A DNA stretch of 39,954 nt, taken from contig WELB01000032.1 in assembly GCA_009602725.1 (NCBI GenBank), positions 824,739 through 864,692 on the forward strand, written 5' to 3'. This document shows, one piece after another, positions 20,483-31,294 of the stretch (position 1 is the stretch's first letter; each line of letters starts with the position of its first letter). The translations under genes were made by a program, and so were the position numbers. The notes under the pieces were generated by a model. The model saw only the letters and a program-made list of their open reading frames with translations, did no database searches and was not told the DNA's origin. The DNA comes from Spirogloea muscicola. Lineage: Eukaryota; Streptophyta; Zygnematophyceae; Spirogloeales; Spirogloeaceae.

Positions 20483-21153
20483 CTTTGCGCAGCTATCGTT
20501 TTTGGGATGTGTCCAGCATGTGCTGGTACCAAGTTCAGATTTTGCAAAACGATCACAAAGTAGGAAGACAGTGTGCCTTTCTTATGGTGGAATACCAAGT
20601 CCCACTTGTCAATATGCAAAAAGACCACTTATTCAAACTAGAGAAAGAAGTGAAGTCAACTTTGAAGATAACAAAAGATGTGTTTCTTGTTTGTATCTTG
20701 TTCTGTGATACTACAGCATAACAATGGATTATGCAAAGACCTGCTTGAATGGTCAAGTAGTCTCTTTGCCAGGATCTGTTCTAAGTTATGGAAACATATA
20801 TGCCATTCGAGAGCAGAAGAAGAAATTTTGACACAATTCTATGAAGTTCAGATTGCCCGAATAACACCTTATTACTATATATCAATCATGACTTTCTACT
20901 TGCTACATCCTCCATCCTACATGCTTGTATACATCTACATGAGCCTCAATTGCGTGTGTAAATTGAATACAAGATTTTAGAGGTTAGCATTCAATGTTAC
21001 ACGGGTCTTGGATACTTGAGTCAGCAACATGGCCGTGTTGACACATGACTTTGACTCTTCATGTCAGAAGTGAGATAGACACTAACAGTGGCAGAAGCAA
21101 TAACAGTTTAGGAACTTGGTGCTTAGTTACTCGGATCCGCGGGATGGAGCAAT
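20483..21153. other. AT-rich island without identified gene
   Basis: Markedly more AT-rich than its surroundings, especially 20540-21000. Two overlapping plus-strand open frames (to 20721 and 20980) are Lys/Ile/Tyr-rich, start or run through repeat sequence, and match nothing I recognise. Confidence 0.4.
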
Positions 21154-21236
21154 ACTCGTGTTGACCAGTTTCCATCCCCAGCTTTCGTGACCATTTTCTA
21201 TCCCTAGCTCTTTACCAATTCCAAACCCCAGATAGC
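21154..21236. repeat. Three degenerate tandem units of about 26 bp
   Basis: Units GACCAGTTTCCATCCCCAGC, GACCATTTTCTATCCCTAGC and TACCAATTCCAAACCCCAGA follow one another at a spacing of about 25-27 bp. Confidence 0.6.
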
Positions 21237-21290
21237 CACCCTAAGCGTGTAACTGCAGATGGCCATAATTAATCTGCGGACTTCAGCAAC

Positions 21291-21680
21291 TCATGCGGTA
21301 GAGACTGTTGAGTTTCTTCTCATGCAACTCTCGGCATTATCGTATAAAGCTGCTGCTTCTGATATGGCAAAATTTCTAACTTTGTATTCATTCGCACTTT
21401 TGACTTGATCTGCTCGTGACATGAGATACTCCCGCCATGTGCGACTGTGATTAGCATGAAATGAGAATTGATAAAGTATTCTCATAATAGCCTTGGGGAG
21501 CCTGACTGGGTAAGAACCGTTCAATGCACTTGAAAACCCAGGAATGAAGCCATCCGCACGATGCAGGATCTGTGGGATACCATCCATATAGCAAGCAGCG
21601 GCAACGGCCTGATGTCCTTGAAGTACGGTGGAGTGACAGTGGACACGGCCAATGGCATTGGATGTAAGTGAAGAGGACAA
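21291..21680 (-). CDS. Hypothetical open frame, 129 codons
   Basis: An open frame of normal amino-acid composition (unlike the GC-driven frames elsewhere), with stretches such as GFIPGFSSALNG and AIMRILYQFSFHANHS. I recognise no family. It lies between the AT-rich island and a region of short modules. It could be a terminal exon, a gene remnant or chance. Confidence 0.2.
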   Translation of the reverse strand: MSSSLTSNAIGRVHCHSTVLQGHQAVAAACYMDGIPQILHRADGFIPGFSSALNGSYPVRLPKAIMRILYQFSFHANHSRTWREYLMSRADQVKSANEYKVRNFAISEAAALYDNAESCMRRNSTVSTA

Positions 21681-22320
21681 GGGCTCCGAGTGTCAGGCAT
21701 AGTTAGGGGGTGCGATGCTTGCCGGGAGCTTTACTCAGAGGCGATTGATAGGCATTCACATGCTCGCGTTATTGATGCCTGTCCATGCTGCTCTGTGGCC
21801 ATACACAGGCAGGGCACTCAGATATCTCACAATGATGCGCAGGGCTACGACCGCTAACTGTCAAAGCAGGAAGCCACACTGCACGAGGCCACCTTGTCAA
21901 TCTCGTTCCTGGAACCCGCTGGTGCATTGACCCACATCAGCTGGAGCAAAATTTGGTCAGACCTGATGCAATGAGGGGCTAGCAGAAGAAACTTTCTCTT
22001 GGGGCGGCAGAATCTGCCCGCCTATCTAAGGGATCATCGCCTCAGATACGTCGTCCCTGCCTGCACATCGTCGTCAAGCTTCCCTCATTCCTCTTGGGGC
22101 TGGCCTCAAATTACCCACACCAGGAACAGCTGCTCTCTTGGACTCATGGAGAGCAAAGGCTCAGTCCCAGGAGAGCACGAAGAGTTCCTGCTGAGCAGAC
22201 TTCGGCAAATACGCTTCAGCTTAGTGGACAGAGTCACGGACTTGGCCACCACAAAGTCATGTCAGGCGCACTGCAACGAAATTGTAGCAGTATTGCAATT
22301 GGCACCTTGTAGGCTGTGGC
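21681..22320. other. Intergenic
   Basis: No gene, RNA or repeat recognised. A plus-strand open frame (21999-22391) ends inside a short module and shows no domain. Confidence 0.35.
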
Positions 22321-22324
22321 TGCT

Positions 22325-22960
22325 TCAAATGCTCGGCTGGCCTTTCCCCGCCACTGTCTTTGGGTTGGAAGAGCTGTTGCTTGTAATATGATATGCCTGA
22401 ATCAGTACAGACGGAGCAAGCAGCTAAGAAGCAAGTATATCCTTTCGAGGAGGAATGCTTTTTCAGGCAAAAAGCAAGGCGATGGCTGTGAGAGGCAGCC
22501 TATAAGGAAAGGAAATAGTCCAAAAGAGAATGAACGATAAGATAGACTCGTCAGAAGAGGGCGAATGGACAAGGTCTGAAGGGGCCGGGAAGCGTTAGAC
22601 CACACACCACGCGTAGGCCTACAGCTGCTGATAAGGGGCTCTTCCGATGACTATACTCTCTGTGACTTCTCCTAATGGACGCTCAGTAATCTCTAGTATC
22701 CGGGCAAGCTCTGAGAAAGCGCTTTTGGCCCCTTCAGACCAGTCAATTCTTTTCGGGCTGGCTGTTTACAGCCCTTGCCCCCTATGGGAGAGCCACTTCA
22801 TACCAGTAATCTCCTTTCTGTGGGGTCTTAGCGATTGCGTTCCTTCGGACTTGTCCTTTTCTCACTGAACTGCTCTTCACAGCCCTTGACTCCTTTGGAG
22901 AGAGAGTATTTGGAAGAGCACTATCTCTTTGGGCTGGCCTCACAGCTGATGCCGTCCACT
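22325..22960. repeat. Cluster of short modules, both orientations
   Basis: Cores are seen near 22330 (plus), 22480-22600 (minus, GGCGATGGCTGTGAGAGGC...), 22735-22800 (plus, TTTTCGGGCTGGCTGTTTAC then CCCCTATGGGAGAGCCACTTC) and 22850-22945 (plus). The block at 22560-22600 repeats GACAAGGTCTGAAGGGGCCG from the minus-oriented copies. Confidence 0.65.
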
Positions 22961-23737
22961 GCAAGAGCTGCTTCTTCTTCAGCAAACAGCAAACCGCGGA
23001 TTCCCGTCAGGAAGTGACTGCGCATGTCAATGCACGGGTGATAACTGGACCTAGCAGTTCCCCAGCTTAGCTTGTCAGATATGTATGTGCTCACTCGACG
23101 ATACTAGTGCCTCCCTTAGCCAACTCAAGGCCCCGATACCAGGACATTTGTAAGGCTAGAATTGGCTTCTCTTACAATTTCATGCGCACCGCGAGCCTTC
23201 TCGCCAGCCGAGGCCAACAGTAACGGGCCCCGCGTCTCCAGCAGGCGATGGCCAGGATCACGCAAGACGACGGCCAAGAAACGGCGCCGTCAGCGTTCCG
23301 TCTCCGTAACACCGCGAGCCCCCTGCCCATGGGCGCGACGCCGACCAGGTGCCGTGGCCCCAGGCTGGAGCCGGGGGCGGTGGAGCCACGCGTCGCCCAC
23401 TAGGCCCGCCGCGCTACATGGCAGCCGGCCCGATGCCGCCGGCGCCGCCGAAGCGGCCGGTTGCACGCCCCTGGCCGTCTTGCGAGCCGCTGACTCTGCG
23501 AGAGACCGCCAGGTGGCTCTGGCCGGAGTCCACCGTGGCGACCGACGCTCTGCGGACGCGGCAGCCCGGCCGCGGCCGGAGGCGGGGCTGGCGTTCTCAA
23601 GTTTCTGCTCATTCGTTGCAGGCTGGCCCTCTGGAAGAGTCTTGCTTCATCGAATGAGCCGCTTCTTCCTCTTTCACTGCAACTGAGAGAGAGATTACGA
23701 CAAGGCCAGCCCTAAGATGACTAAGATCGAGAGATCT
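22961..23737. other. GC-rich stretch without recognised gene
   Basis: A plus-strand open frame (23162-23686) is Arg/Ala-rich with no domain. Its start overlaps the dispersed GCGCATGAAATTG repeat (23155-23195, minus). It ends in a partial module (GCAGGCTGGCCCTCTGGAAG). Confidence 0.4.
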
Positions 23738-23984
<247 letters not shown>

Positions 23985-25020
23985 TCTGTTTGGGCTGGCC
24001 AATCACGGCCATCGCCCTCTACTGAAAGACTTTCTCCTCGGAGAACGACATACAGCACGGCTACGCAAGCGGCTAGCCCGAGTGTGTGCATACTAGCAAT
24101 CGCTTATCCAGCAAGAGCTCATTTCCTCCCATTTCCTCCGGTTCACCATTGCCCGATTCTTCGACTCTCCGTTACTATTGACACATGGTACGGCGTCTCG
24201 GGCTAAACGCGTGCTCTTGATCCCTGGCATCAACCTATGAGCCCTTGTCCATTTTCTTGGCTGGCCTTTTACGGCCGTTCGCTTGCCACTCTTCTGGACC
24301 TTGTCATTCTTTGCAAGTGGCCCTTCTGCAGCCCTCGCCCGTTGAAAGAGCTACTTCTTTCACAGCCACCACGTCCTTCTGGCTCGGTTCCACTTTTCGG
24401 GCTTTTGGGACCGGAGTTGCAAGCACGCAGGCCTTCTGGTCTAGCTTCTATCCGCATGCGCCTGTCACCTTAGCTCCAGCATTCCCACGCTTTTGCAGTA
24501 TGCTTGCGGACAGGCCGCGCTTGGCTGCTGCTTCTGCTGGGCCGTGGTGACACTTTTCCGGTTGCAAGCTACGGTGACCTGCGGCTGCTGAGTTAGGGGC
24601 TGACAAGCACCCATATGTGGTGGCCACTTGCGTAGCTGTGTGGTTCAGCACTCTCCGGCCCCTTCAAACCTTGTCCAATGACCTTGTTCAGTATCCTCAT
24701 CTTCTCATTTGGGGTCGCTTTCGCAGCTTCTTTCTGTGGGCTGGCGAAGCACAGCCATCTCTCTCAGTCGCTCTCACTGGAAAAGTCTTCCTTCTTTGAA
24801 AGAGCCACTTCTCTTCGGAGACTTTCCTTCAGACCTTGTCCATTCCGTTGGGGCTGGCTGGCCTCTCACAGCCACCAGTCAATCTGGCCGCGCCTTCTTC
24901 AGAGACAGAAACAGCACAGGAAGTGAGCTCTTCTGTTCATTGTATCTCTGGGCTGGCCTCGCCCAGCCACCGGCCTCTCCTGGAAGCGTCTCCCAGCTTC
25001 TTTGTACGCAGCCCTCGCCC
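23985..25020 (+). repeat. Run of short CTT-tail modules
   Basis: A mostly same-direction series. Cores lie near 23990, 24262, 24320, 24737, 24850 and 24950, typically CCTTGTCCATTC, then GGGCTGGC...CACAGCC, then a CTTCTTC tail. The copy at 24832-24900 has the AGTCAATCTGGCCGCGCC tail variant also seen at 1451, 31990, 34750 and 36378. Confidence 0.7.
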
Positions 25021-25194
25021 CCTTGGCCACACAGGCCCCCAAAATGTTACATACATCCATTCCTTTGGACGAGCTCACGGCTCTCATGGAAGGCCTTCCT
25101 CTTATGTCTTCTTATCTTCTTCTTCCTCTTATCCCGCGGGCCGGAAAGAAAGTCTCTGCACGAAGGGGGCGAAAGGTTGATCTGGGCACCGGAA

Positions 25195-25275
25195 AGCAAG
25201 AGAAGTGGCACTCCCAATGTGGGCAAGGGCTGTGAAAAGCCAGCCCGAAAAGAATCGACAAAGGTTCGAAGGGGC
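25195..25275 (-). repeat. Short module, minus orientation
   Basis: Shows GAGAAGTGGCACTCCCAATG, then GGGCAAGGGCTGTGAAAAGCCAGCCCG and GACAAAGGTTCGAAGGGGCC on the plus strand. This is nearly the same as the pair at 430-508. Confidence 0.75.
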
Positions 25276-25838
25276 CAAATGACGGAGGGGCCAAAAAAGC
25301 GAAAGCCGGCCCGGGAGTCGGTCCGATCTGGCAGCAGGCCCGGGCCACATGGCGCTGCCACGGCGCGGAGGTGGCGTGCAGTGTTGTCGCGGCATGCCGG
25401 CCCGGCGGCCGCTGCTGCGGCCAGGAGGCGCGCACGGCGGCGCGCGAAGGTGGCCCTCAGGGTGCCCCTGGCCGCGCCAGAGGGGGGGCTCCCCCGTAAG
25501 GCGACAGGCGGCCCCGCCCCCTGGCAGGCCCTTCCGCCAAACCGAGACTGGCCGGATTACATCACACCCGCCCCACCCCCCAACCCCGGTCTTGCGGGCC
25601 CCCGCCCAGGCTGGCCCCCGGAAGACCCCCCCGCCAGCACCTGCTACCGATCCTAGCGGCGGCTCAAGCGGCGGCGCCAGCGGCGGAGTAAGCGGCGGCG
25701 CAAGCGGCGGAGAAAGCGGCGGAGACAGCGGCTGCGCAAGCGGCGGAGAAGGCGGCGGAAGCGGCGGGGCAGAGGCGGGGAGCGACAAGCCCGGGCTGCA
25801 GAGCCGCCGGAGGGGCCCGCGGCAGCGGCGGCGACGCC
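25276..25838. other. GC-rich 5' flank of the protease gene with 12-bp-type repeat
   Basis: From 25655 to 25790 the sequence repeats AGCGGCGGM-type units (plus-strand frame Ser-Gly-Gly-X). The missing signal peptide and prodomain of the protease may lie in an exon here, but none is identifiable. Minus-strand proline-rich frames are shadows of the repeat. Confidence 0.45.
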
Positions 25839-28800
25839 ATGGCGCTCGNGCGCCTGCTGGGCGACGGCGGCGACGGCTTCGTGGAGGCGGCGGCGGCGGC
25901 GGAGCGGCGCGGCCTGGCGGACGTGAACTTCGGGAACCCGAACATCCAGCGGCTGGGCCTGCTGCCGCCGGCGCTGGCGGGGCCGTCGCCGGGCCCCCTC
26001 GTAACGCCCATGTACCGCTACTCGTCGTCCTACCCGCCGGCCGCCGTGGACTGGCGCCTGCGCGGCATCTTGACGGCCGTGAAGAACCAGGGCCAGTGCG
26101 AGAGCTGCTGGGCCATGGCTTCTGCCGACGTCGTGGCCAGCGCGTGGGCCATCTCCACCGGCGCCCTCCTCGACCTCTCGGCGCAGCAGCTGTGCGACTG
26201 CGAGAGCGGCTCGTGCTGCAACGGCGGCTGGCCCGAGTTCGCGCTCGACTACGTCGTCACCAACGGTGGGCTCGACAGCGCTGCCGACTACCCCTACACC
26301 GCGGCCAACGGGACGTGCGACGCCATCCGCAACGCCCGCGCCGCCGCGTCCATCACGTCCTGGGAGATCATCCCCTCCATCAGCATGCGCTCGCTGCAGC
26401 AGGCCGTCGCCAACCAGGTGCGCGGCCGCTTGACAGGCCGCCCCTGATGGCAATGTGCGCTCTTTATTTAAGGCGCGCCTTGTGGACTTGCGGAGCACGG
26501 TGGATGCTGTCCTTGTTTGGAGGACGAGAACCGGAAGGGACGCCCTCCGTGGCGCTGGCCTCTGCACTGATGCTAAGGTTACTTGCACTCGTCCGTGCCC
26601 GTTGCTTGTGCAGCCCGTGATAGCGTACGTGGACGCCAGCACGCCCGACTTTCAGGGCTACACCGGCGGCATATACATGGGCAACTGCACCGTCAACCCC
26701 AACCACGCGGTGCTCGTCGTCGGCTATGGCACCGAGACGTCGGGCCAATTCTTCTGGCTGATCAAGAACTCGTGGGGCACCGTCTGGGGCGAGGGTGGCT
26801 ACATGCGGCTCGCCGACGGCTTCTGTGGCATCTCCAAGCTCGCTGCCCTCTACCCTGGTGGGTGCCCCTGCTCCTCTCCATGTCTCATGGCGCACTCTAT
26901 GCATCAGACGCTGAGCAATTATAACCTCCATTATTGTGAGTGGCTGCCTGCCTGCCTCCTCCGGCACTGCTGCGCGTATACTTCCCATGTTTGTGAAGCA
27001 TAAGAAGTGTCAAGGGACTCAGAGGCACTTTTGTTCCATGCTCGGTTGCTTGCTCGCAGTCATTCTGGACGCCACCAACATCTGCAACAACCTGCCCAAC
27101 CCTTGCGGGTCCGGCACATGCACGCCCAGCACTGCGCCCGGCAGCTACAGCTGCTCCTGCCCCGAGGGCTTCTTGGAGAACCTGTCGTCGGGATCGTCCA
27201 AGTGCGTGCCAGAGGACCCGTGCAACCAGGCCGGGAACCCCTGCGGCTCACTGGGCTCCTGCACAAACCAGGCTGATGGCTCATACACGTGCGCCTGCCA
27301 GAATGGGACTGTTCTCGGGGCCCGCATGGATGGTTCGGCAACCTGCGTGTCCGGCATGGGCAGCAGCGGCCTCCTGACATACACAGCACAAGTGGGAGAC
27401 ACATGCCAGTCCATCAGCGCTGCATTCGGAATGAATCCCGCTGACTTTGCGCTCATCAACAACAAGGTCGCCTGCGGTATGCCAGTCCCTTCAGGTGAGG
27501 GCAGCAGCTTACGCAAGGGCGTTCTGTGCAAGCTCCTACAGGTGCAGCTGTACAGAAGCAGTTGCTGACTTGTTATGAGTAGCTACTTGAAGAGTGTGAC
27601 ATCTTCTGCTGTTGTGGTGAACAGGGAGCGTGGTGGCTGTCAACCCCACGCCGACAGGCTGCCTTCAAAATTACACGGTGAAAGTTATTGACAACGGGGA
27701 TTGCTACAAGATTGTGCAGCGCAACGGCCTCAGGAATCTACCGGGACTCCTGGCCATGAATCCAAGCATTGACTGCCTGAACGTGACCACTGGTCAACAG
27801 GTACAGCAGAAGCTTGAGAAGTGATCCATACTCGATATTGATATGGGCATACTTACTTTTCACATACTTAGATATGTACATGGTTAATATGGACGAGCTT
27901 GTTGTTGGTCTTGTTACGCTTCAATACAGTGCACTCACACCTGCCTGCTGCACTTTCAGGTCTGCGTCTCGCTAGGTAATCCGAATCTGGCCAATAGCAC
28001 TGTGCAGCCCAAATGTGGCCAGAAGGTGAACCTGACGGACTCATGCAATAGTTGCTCGTGCATCTCCACAACATACCACGTCAGCCAGACGGTGCTCATG
28101 GGCCTCAACGTCAACTTACGCTGTGACCACCATCCTGACGCGCCCATCAACTGCACTAGCATTTGCGTTGCTCCTATTCATCCTGACGTCTCCAACTGCT
28201 CATCTACGTATCGAATACAAGTGAGACTCTCTTGCACGTCTAGTGACTATTTCATCTCTCGATCAAATTCAAGGGAATGACCTTGAGGCTACTCTTGTGG
28301 AGACTGTCACAAACGCGATGAGGAGCACAGCTAGGCCTTGCGGTGATGCAGATTAAGGTTGCTAGGTTTTACATGAGAAGCATGCTTTCAACGGCAGCTC
28401 TTTCCTGATGGACACGGACACTCCAGCATCATACACTGGATTCTGATCCAGGTCTGATACCTGGCTGGCAGGTTGGCGACACGTGTGCCCGAGTGTGGCT
28501 GTCTGCAGGGCTCAGACAGAGCCAATTCATGAGCCTCAACCCCAACCTGAGCTGTGACTGGCCCCAGCTGCAAGTGGGCCAGCCCGTGTGCGTGGCACCG
28601 CCAGCCACCTCGGACTATGTCGACCTCATCCCGTATATATACATGGGCAACGCGACCCTCAACAGCATTGCGCAAGCGTATGCTCAGAAGTGTGGGCCTG
28701 TCGCCTCGCCAGCAAACATCTGCTGGACCAATCATCTGCAGGACTGCAACCAGGTGGCCAATGGGACTCTTCTCCAGGTGAGCACCTGCAGCATCTTCGC

Positions 28801-29320
28801 ATGCTTCAATGCATTGCCTTCGCTAGTCCAGGCTAGAAGATGTCCTTTGCAGACTGGAGCAGACCGCATGCAGAGTAATGTTTCTATAAATACCTGATTG
28901 AGGACAGCATTTGAGATCGAAGTCTTGCCTCTCGCCCCATGCATGCAGATCCCATGCAGGTGGCCGGCTGGCCGCTACTGCGGCTGCACCCCAACCAGTA
29001 ATGTGTGCGGCTGGGACGGGCGTCTCTACTCCAGCCTCTGCGATGCCATTTGCAACTATGCGACGCCAACTTACGCTCCCAACTCGGCTGGCCAATGCAA
29101 CCCCTGTGCGGCGGGCTGCCAGGGCAGGTGCTACGGCTACCCAGAGATCTGGGCTCCCACGTACTGCCAGCAATGGCAGTGCGCCTATCCGCCATTTCCA
29201 CCCACGACATATTCGTGCTCAGACTATCTGATGGAATGCCAAAAGTGCTGCTGGGGCCTCGGCTACGGCTCGCTTGCCTTCAATGACTGCTTCAACGACT
29301 GCCGGCAATACAAGTGCTGA
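25839..29320 (+). CDS. Papain-family cysteine protease fused to EGF-like, LysM and Kazal-like modules
   Basis: A C1A protease with a long glycan-binding tail. Exons are 25839-26417, 26614-26857, 27060-27494, 27625-27800, 27960-28220, 28472-28777 and 28949-29320, all GT-AG and in phase, giving about 790 aa. Protease core 67-273: NQGQCESCW (Gln84, Cys90), CCNGG, NHAVLVVGYG (His224) and IKNSWG (Asn245), so the catalytic residues are complete. Then two EGF-like units (about 283-323 and 329-370), LysM 1 (YTAQVGDTCQSISAAFG, about 382-425), four more LysM-like units (about 435-667, one with YRIQVGDTCARVW), a Kazal-like unit (VCGWDGRLYSSLC, about 675-715) and a Cys-rich end. Most LysM units begin or end at exon borders. 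No signal peptide or I29-type prodomain is visible from the Met at 25839 (codon 4 contains N), so the true start may be further upstream. Likely secreted or vacuolar; cell-wall or chitin-type glycan binding is inferred from LysM. Confidence 0.9.
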
Positions 29321-30285
29321 GGCTATGCTCAAACTGTTGCTGAGGTCGTCTCAGCTCCCTGCTCCTTCACCTCATGTCTTCTGTCTCCTTCTCGCTTGCA
29401 TGCATTTCTTCTCAGCCCTTACTCACCAGTAGGGCACTGGAAGCAGCAAGCGAGTTGCCCTGGGCATTAACAGCAGCCATGGACGACATTCAGAGCTGCA
29501 CCCCTTGCAGAGACAGGCTTGACTCTCCACCACTTCTAGACGTCAGAAGCTCAACTCACTGCCAACCAAAGTTGCTCAGTCATCACCTCCTTTGCTTAAT
29601 CAGAGCTACGTCAGTGCAAAGAGCTCCCAGCCTGCTGCCTGCTGGCTTGCTCAAAGGCACATGTCAACTCAGTTTCGAAACTGCAGTGTGCTTTTTAGTA
29701 TTGTGCAGACTGACAATTGCAAGGTTCTGAGGCAGCTGACTGATGCGCATAAGAAGGCAGGCTGTGCATCCCTCCAGCAATTGCCACGTGCAGTGCAGAG
29801 CTTGGTACCTCATCCGCTCCATTCTTTCATTCTTTCGCAAGGTACCGATTATATAGCATAGGTTGCAGCCATGCCAAGGGGCTCCATTTGCGTTGCTCGA
29901 GAGACGAGCAGCAGACTTGAGAGCGTACAGCAGGCATCCCTGCCCGTCCGTTACTTGCTGGCTGCTCCTTGAGCAAGAAATTTTCAAGCATTTTAGTCAC
30001 TGATGTTTCGCAATAGGCTGGGGGGAGTACACATAAGCAAGGTTTGGCTGCAAATGTTGATCAATTTTCAATAAAGGTCAATTCACCACCATCCAACGAG
30101 CTGTATGTTGCCTTGTACAGTGTCTAGGAAACCGCCGGAAGTGATCTGATGACTTAGATAGTTGCTCACTCTTGAACACGGCCAATTCGTCAAGGTCCAC
30201 AAGGCATAGAAGTCTCATACTGACCCCTGCACTGTTGACGAGCAGGCTTCTGCTTGGGCTGATGAAACAGCTACACCACTGACCT
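29321..30285. other. Protease 3' flank
   Basis: Presumed 3' UTR and intergenic DNA. No coding region, RNA gene or module core recognised. Confidence 0.4.
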
Positions 30286-30294
30286 CGTTCAGTC

Positions 30295-30470
30295 GTTTAG
30301 GCTGGGCCTGAACAGCCACCGCTGTCTGGAAGGGCACGTGTTTTGTCTGCATTTATTGACTTTTGTTTAGCTTTGCTTCCACCTGGTGAACATGCAGTAT
30401 ATCTATATCCTTAGGCCTCAGGCTGGCTTTCACGGCCGCCATCTGAGTATCAGCAGCCGCTTCCTCTTCT
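30295..30470 (+). repeat. Short modules, two
   Basis: Cores GGCTGGGCCTGAACAGCCACC (near 30300) and CAGGCTGGCTTTCACGGCC (near 30420), the second followed by a CTTCCTCTTC tail. Confidence 0.55.
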
Positions 30471-30482
30471 GTGGGCTGACAT

Positions 30483-30568
30483 GTCATTAGCCGCACGAGG
30501 GGCAGATGTTTTATCTGCCCCCCGCACGAGGGGCAGATGTATCATCTGCCCCTCGTGCGGCTAATGAC
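30483..30568. repeat. Perfect 25-bp inverted repeat with nested repeats
   Basis: Arms at 30483-30507 and 30544-30568 are exact reverse complements (beginning GTCATTAGCCGCACGAGG). The 36-nt spacer holds another direct copy of CCGCACGAGGGGCAGATGT (30522-30540) and an inverted ATCTGCCCC. The structure thus alternates A, a', A, a'. It could be a fold-back transposon remnant or an assembly/replication slippage product. Confidence 0.9.
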
Positions 30569-30629
30569 TTGGCCCAGCTGTGTCGACAAGGAGGGCAGAG
30601 CCTACTTGGGTACTCGGTAGAGAAATGCC

Positions 30630-30945
30630 TTCAAAAGGGGGTGATAGCTGTGTAAGGCCACCAATAGAAGAAAAAGAGGTCAAAGCAGTCAATGCACTCA
30701 CTCAACTCGGAGCCCTTCCGAAGTAGGCAATGGCTGTGAGAGGCCAGCCCAAAAGGATTGAATGAAGTCCAAAATGGGCCTGAAGGTGCAAAAGGGCCGG
30801 TGGCTGTACAAGGCAGTTCGCACCCAAAGTAGAGAAGCAGCCCCTTCTTACTGGTGAATAGTCTAGCCCACAAATATGTCAGGAAGCGGCTGCTGATATT
30901 ACAAGAGCGGCTGTGAAAGCCAGCCAGATGCATACAGGTGTTCAT
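30630..30945 (-). repeat. Short modules, minus orientation
   Basis: Cores near 30648, 30730 (GGCAATGGCTGTGAGAGGCC) and 30800, then GAGCGGCTGTGAAAGCCAGCC near 30905, which is the tail of the retroelement fragment to the right. Confidence 0.6.
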
Positions 30946-31065
30946 GACGGAGCCACAGGCTAGACAGCCAGGGCGCTCTTAGTAACCCCGTGTCAGCAGT
31001 AGGAAGTCAGATGAGCTGAGGGGAGGAAGAGCAACCTCGCTGCGCAAGCCAGAGGCTGCTGCAAG
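30905..31065 (-). mobile_element. R2-like retroelement, 3' end fragment
   Basis: The minus strand ends SDFLLLTRGY-stop (stop at 30979-30981). The 3' UTR (AAGAGCGCCCTGGCTGTC...) and tail match 34435-34700. Confidence 0.7.
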
Positions 31066-31084
31066 GGCAAAATATGTCGGAGTA

Positions 31085-31174
31085 ACTTAGTCGCTGCAGC
31101 CTCTCAATTTCGTCAGGGGGATAGTTTCCGGCAGCTAGTCTCTCGGATTTGAGGCCCCTCACTCGTAGCTACTG
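31085..31174 (+). mobile_element. R2-like retroelement, C-terminal remnant
   Basis: The plus strand reads RQGDSF, then after a one-base shift FPAASLSDLRPLTRSY-stop. It is head to head with the minus fragment on its left. Confidence 0.6.
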
Positions 31175-31224
31175 AGTGGTCCATCCTCCACCCGCTCTGA
31201 CATAGCATCTTCAGGCCCCTCAAG

Positions 31225-31268
31225 AGAGAAGGCGCGCAGAGCGCATGATATGAAAGGGAGGCCAATTT
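31225..31268 (+). repeat. Dispersed GCGCATGA repeat
   Basis: AGAGCGCATGATATGAAAGGGAGGCCAAT, a relative of the block at 590-628. Confidence 0.5.
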
Positions 31269-31294
31269 AAGCCAATACAGTATTCAGGCAAGAA

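Noticed and set aside
25129-25788. Minus-strand proline-rich protein (PPLxPPLxPP)
   Set aside because: Shadow of the AGCGGCGG-type repeat upstream of the protease; hydroxyproline-rich wall protein considered, but no signal peptide, splicing or termination context supports it.
28949-29320. Granulin domain at the protease C-terminus, as in plant RD21-type proteases
   Set aside because: The cysteine spacing lacks the paired CC pattern of granulins; VCGWDGRLYSSLC fits a Kazal-like unit better.
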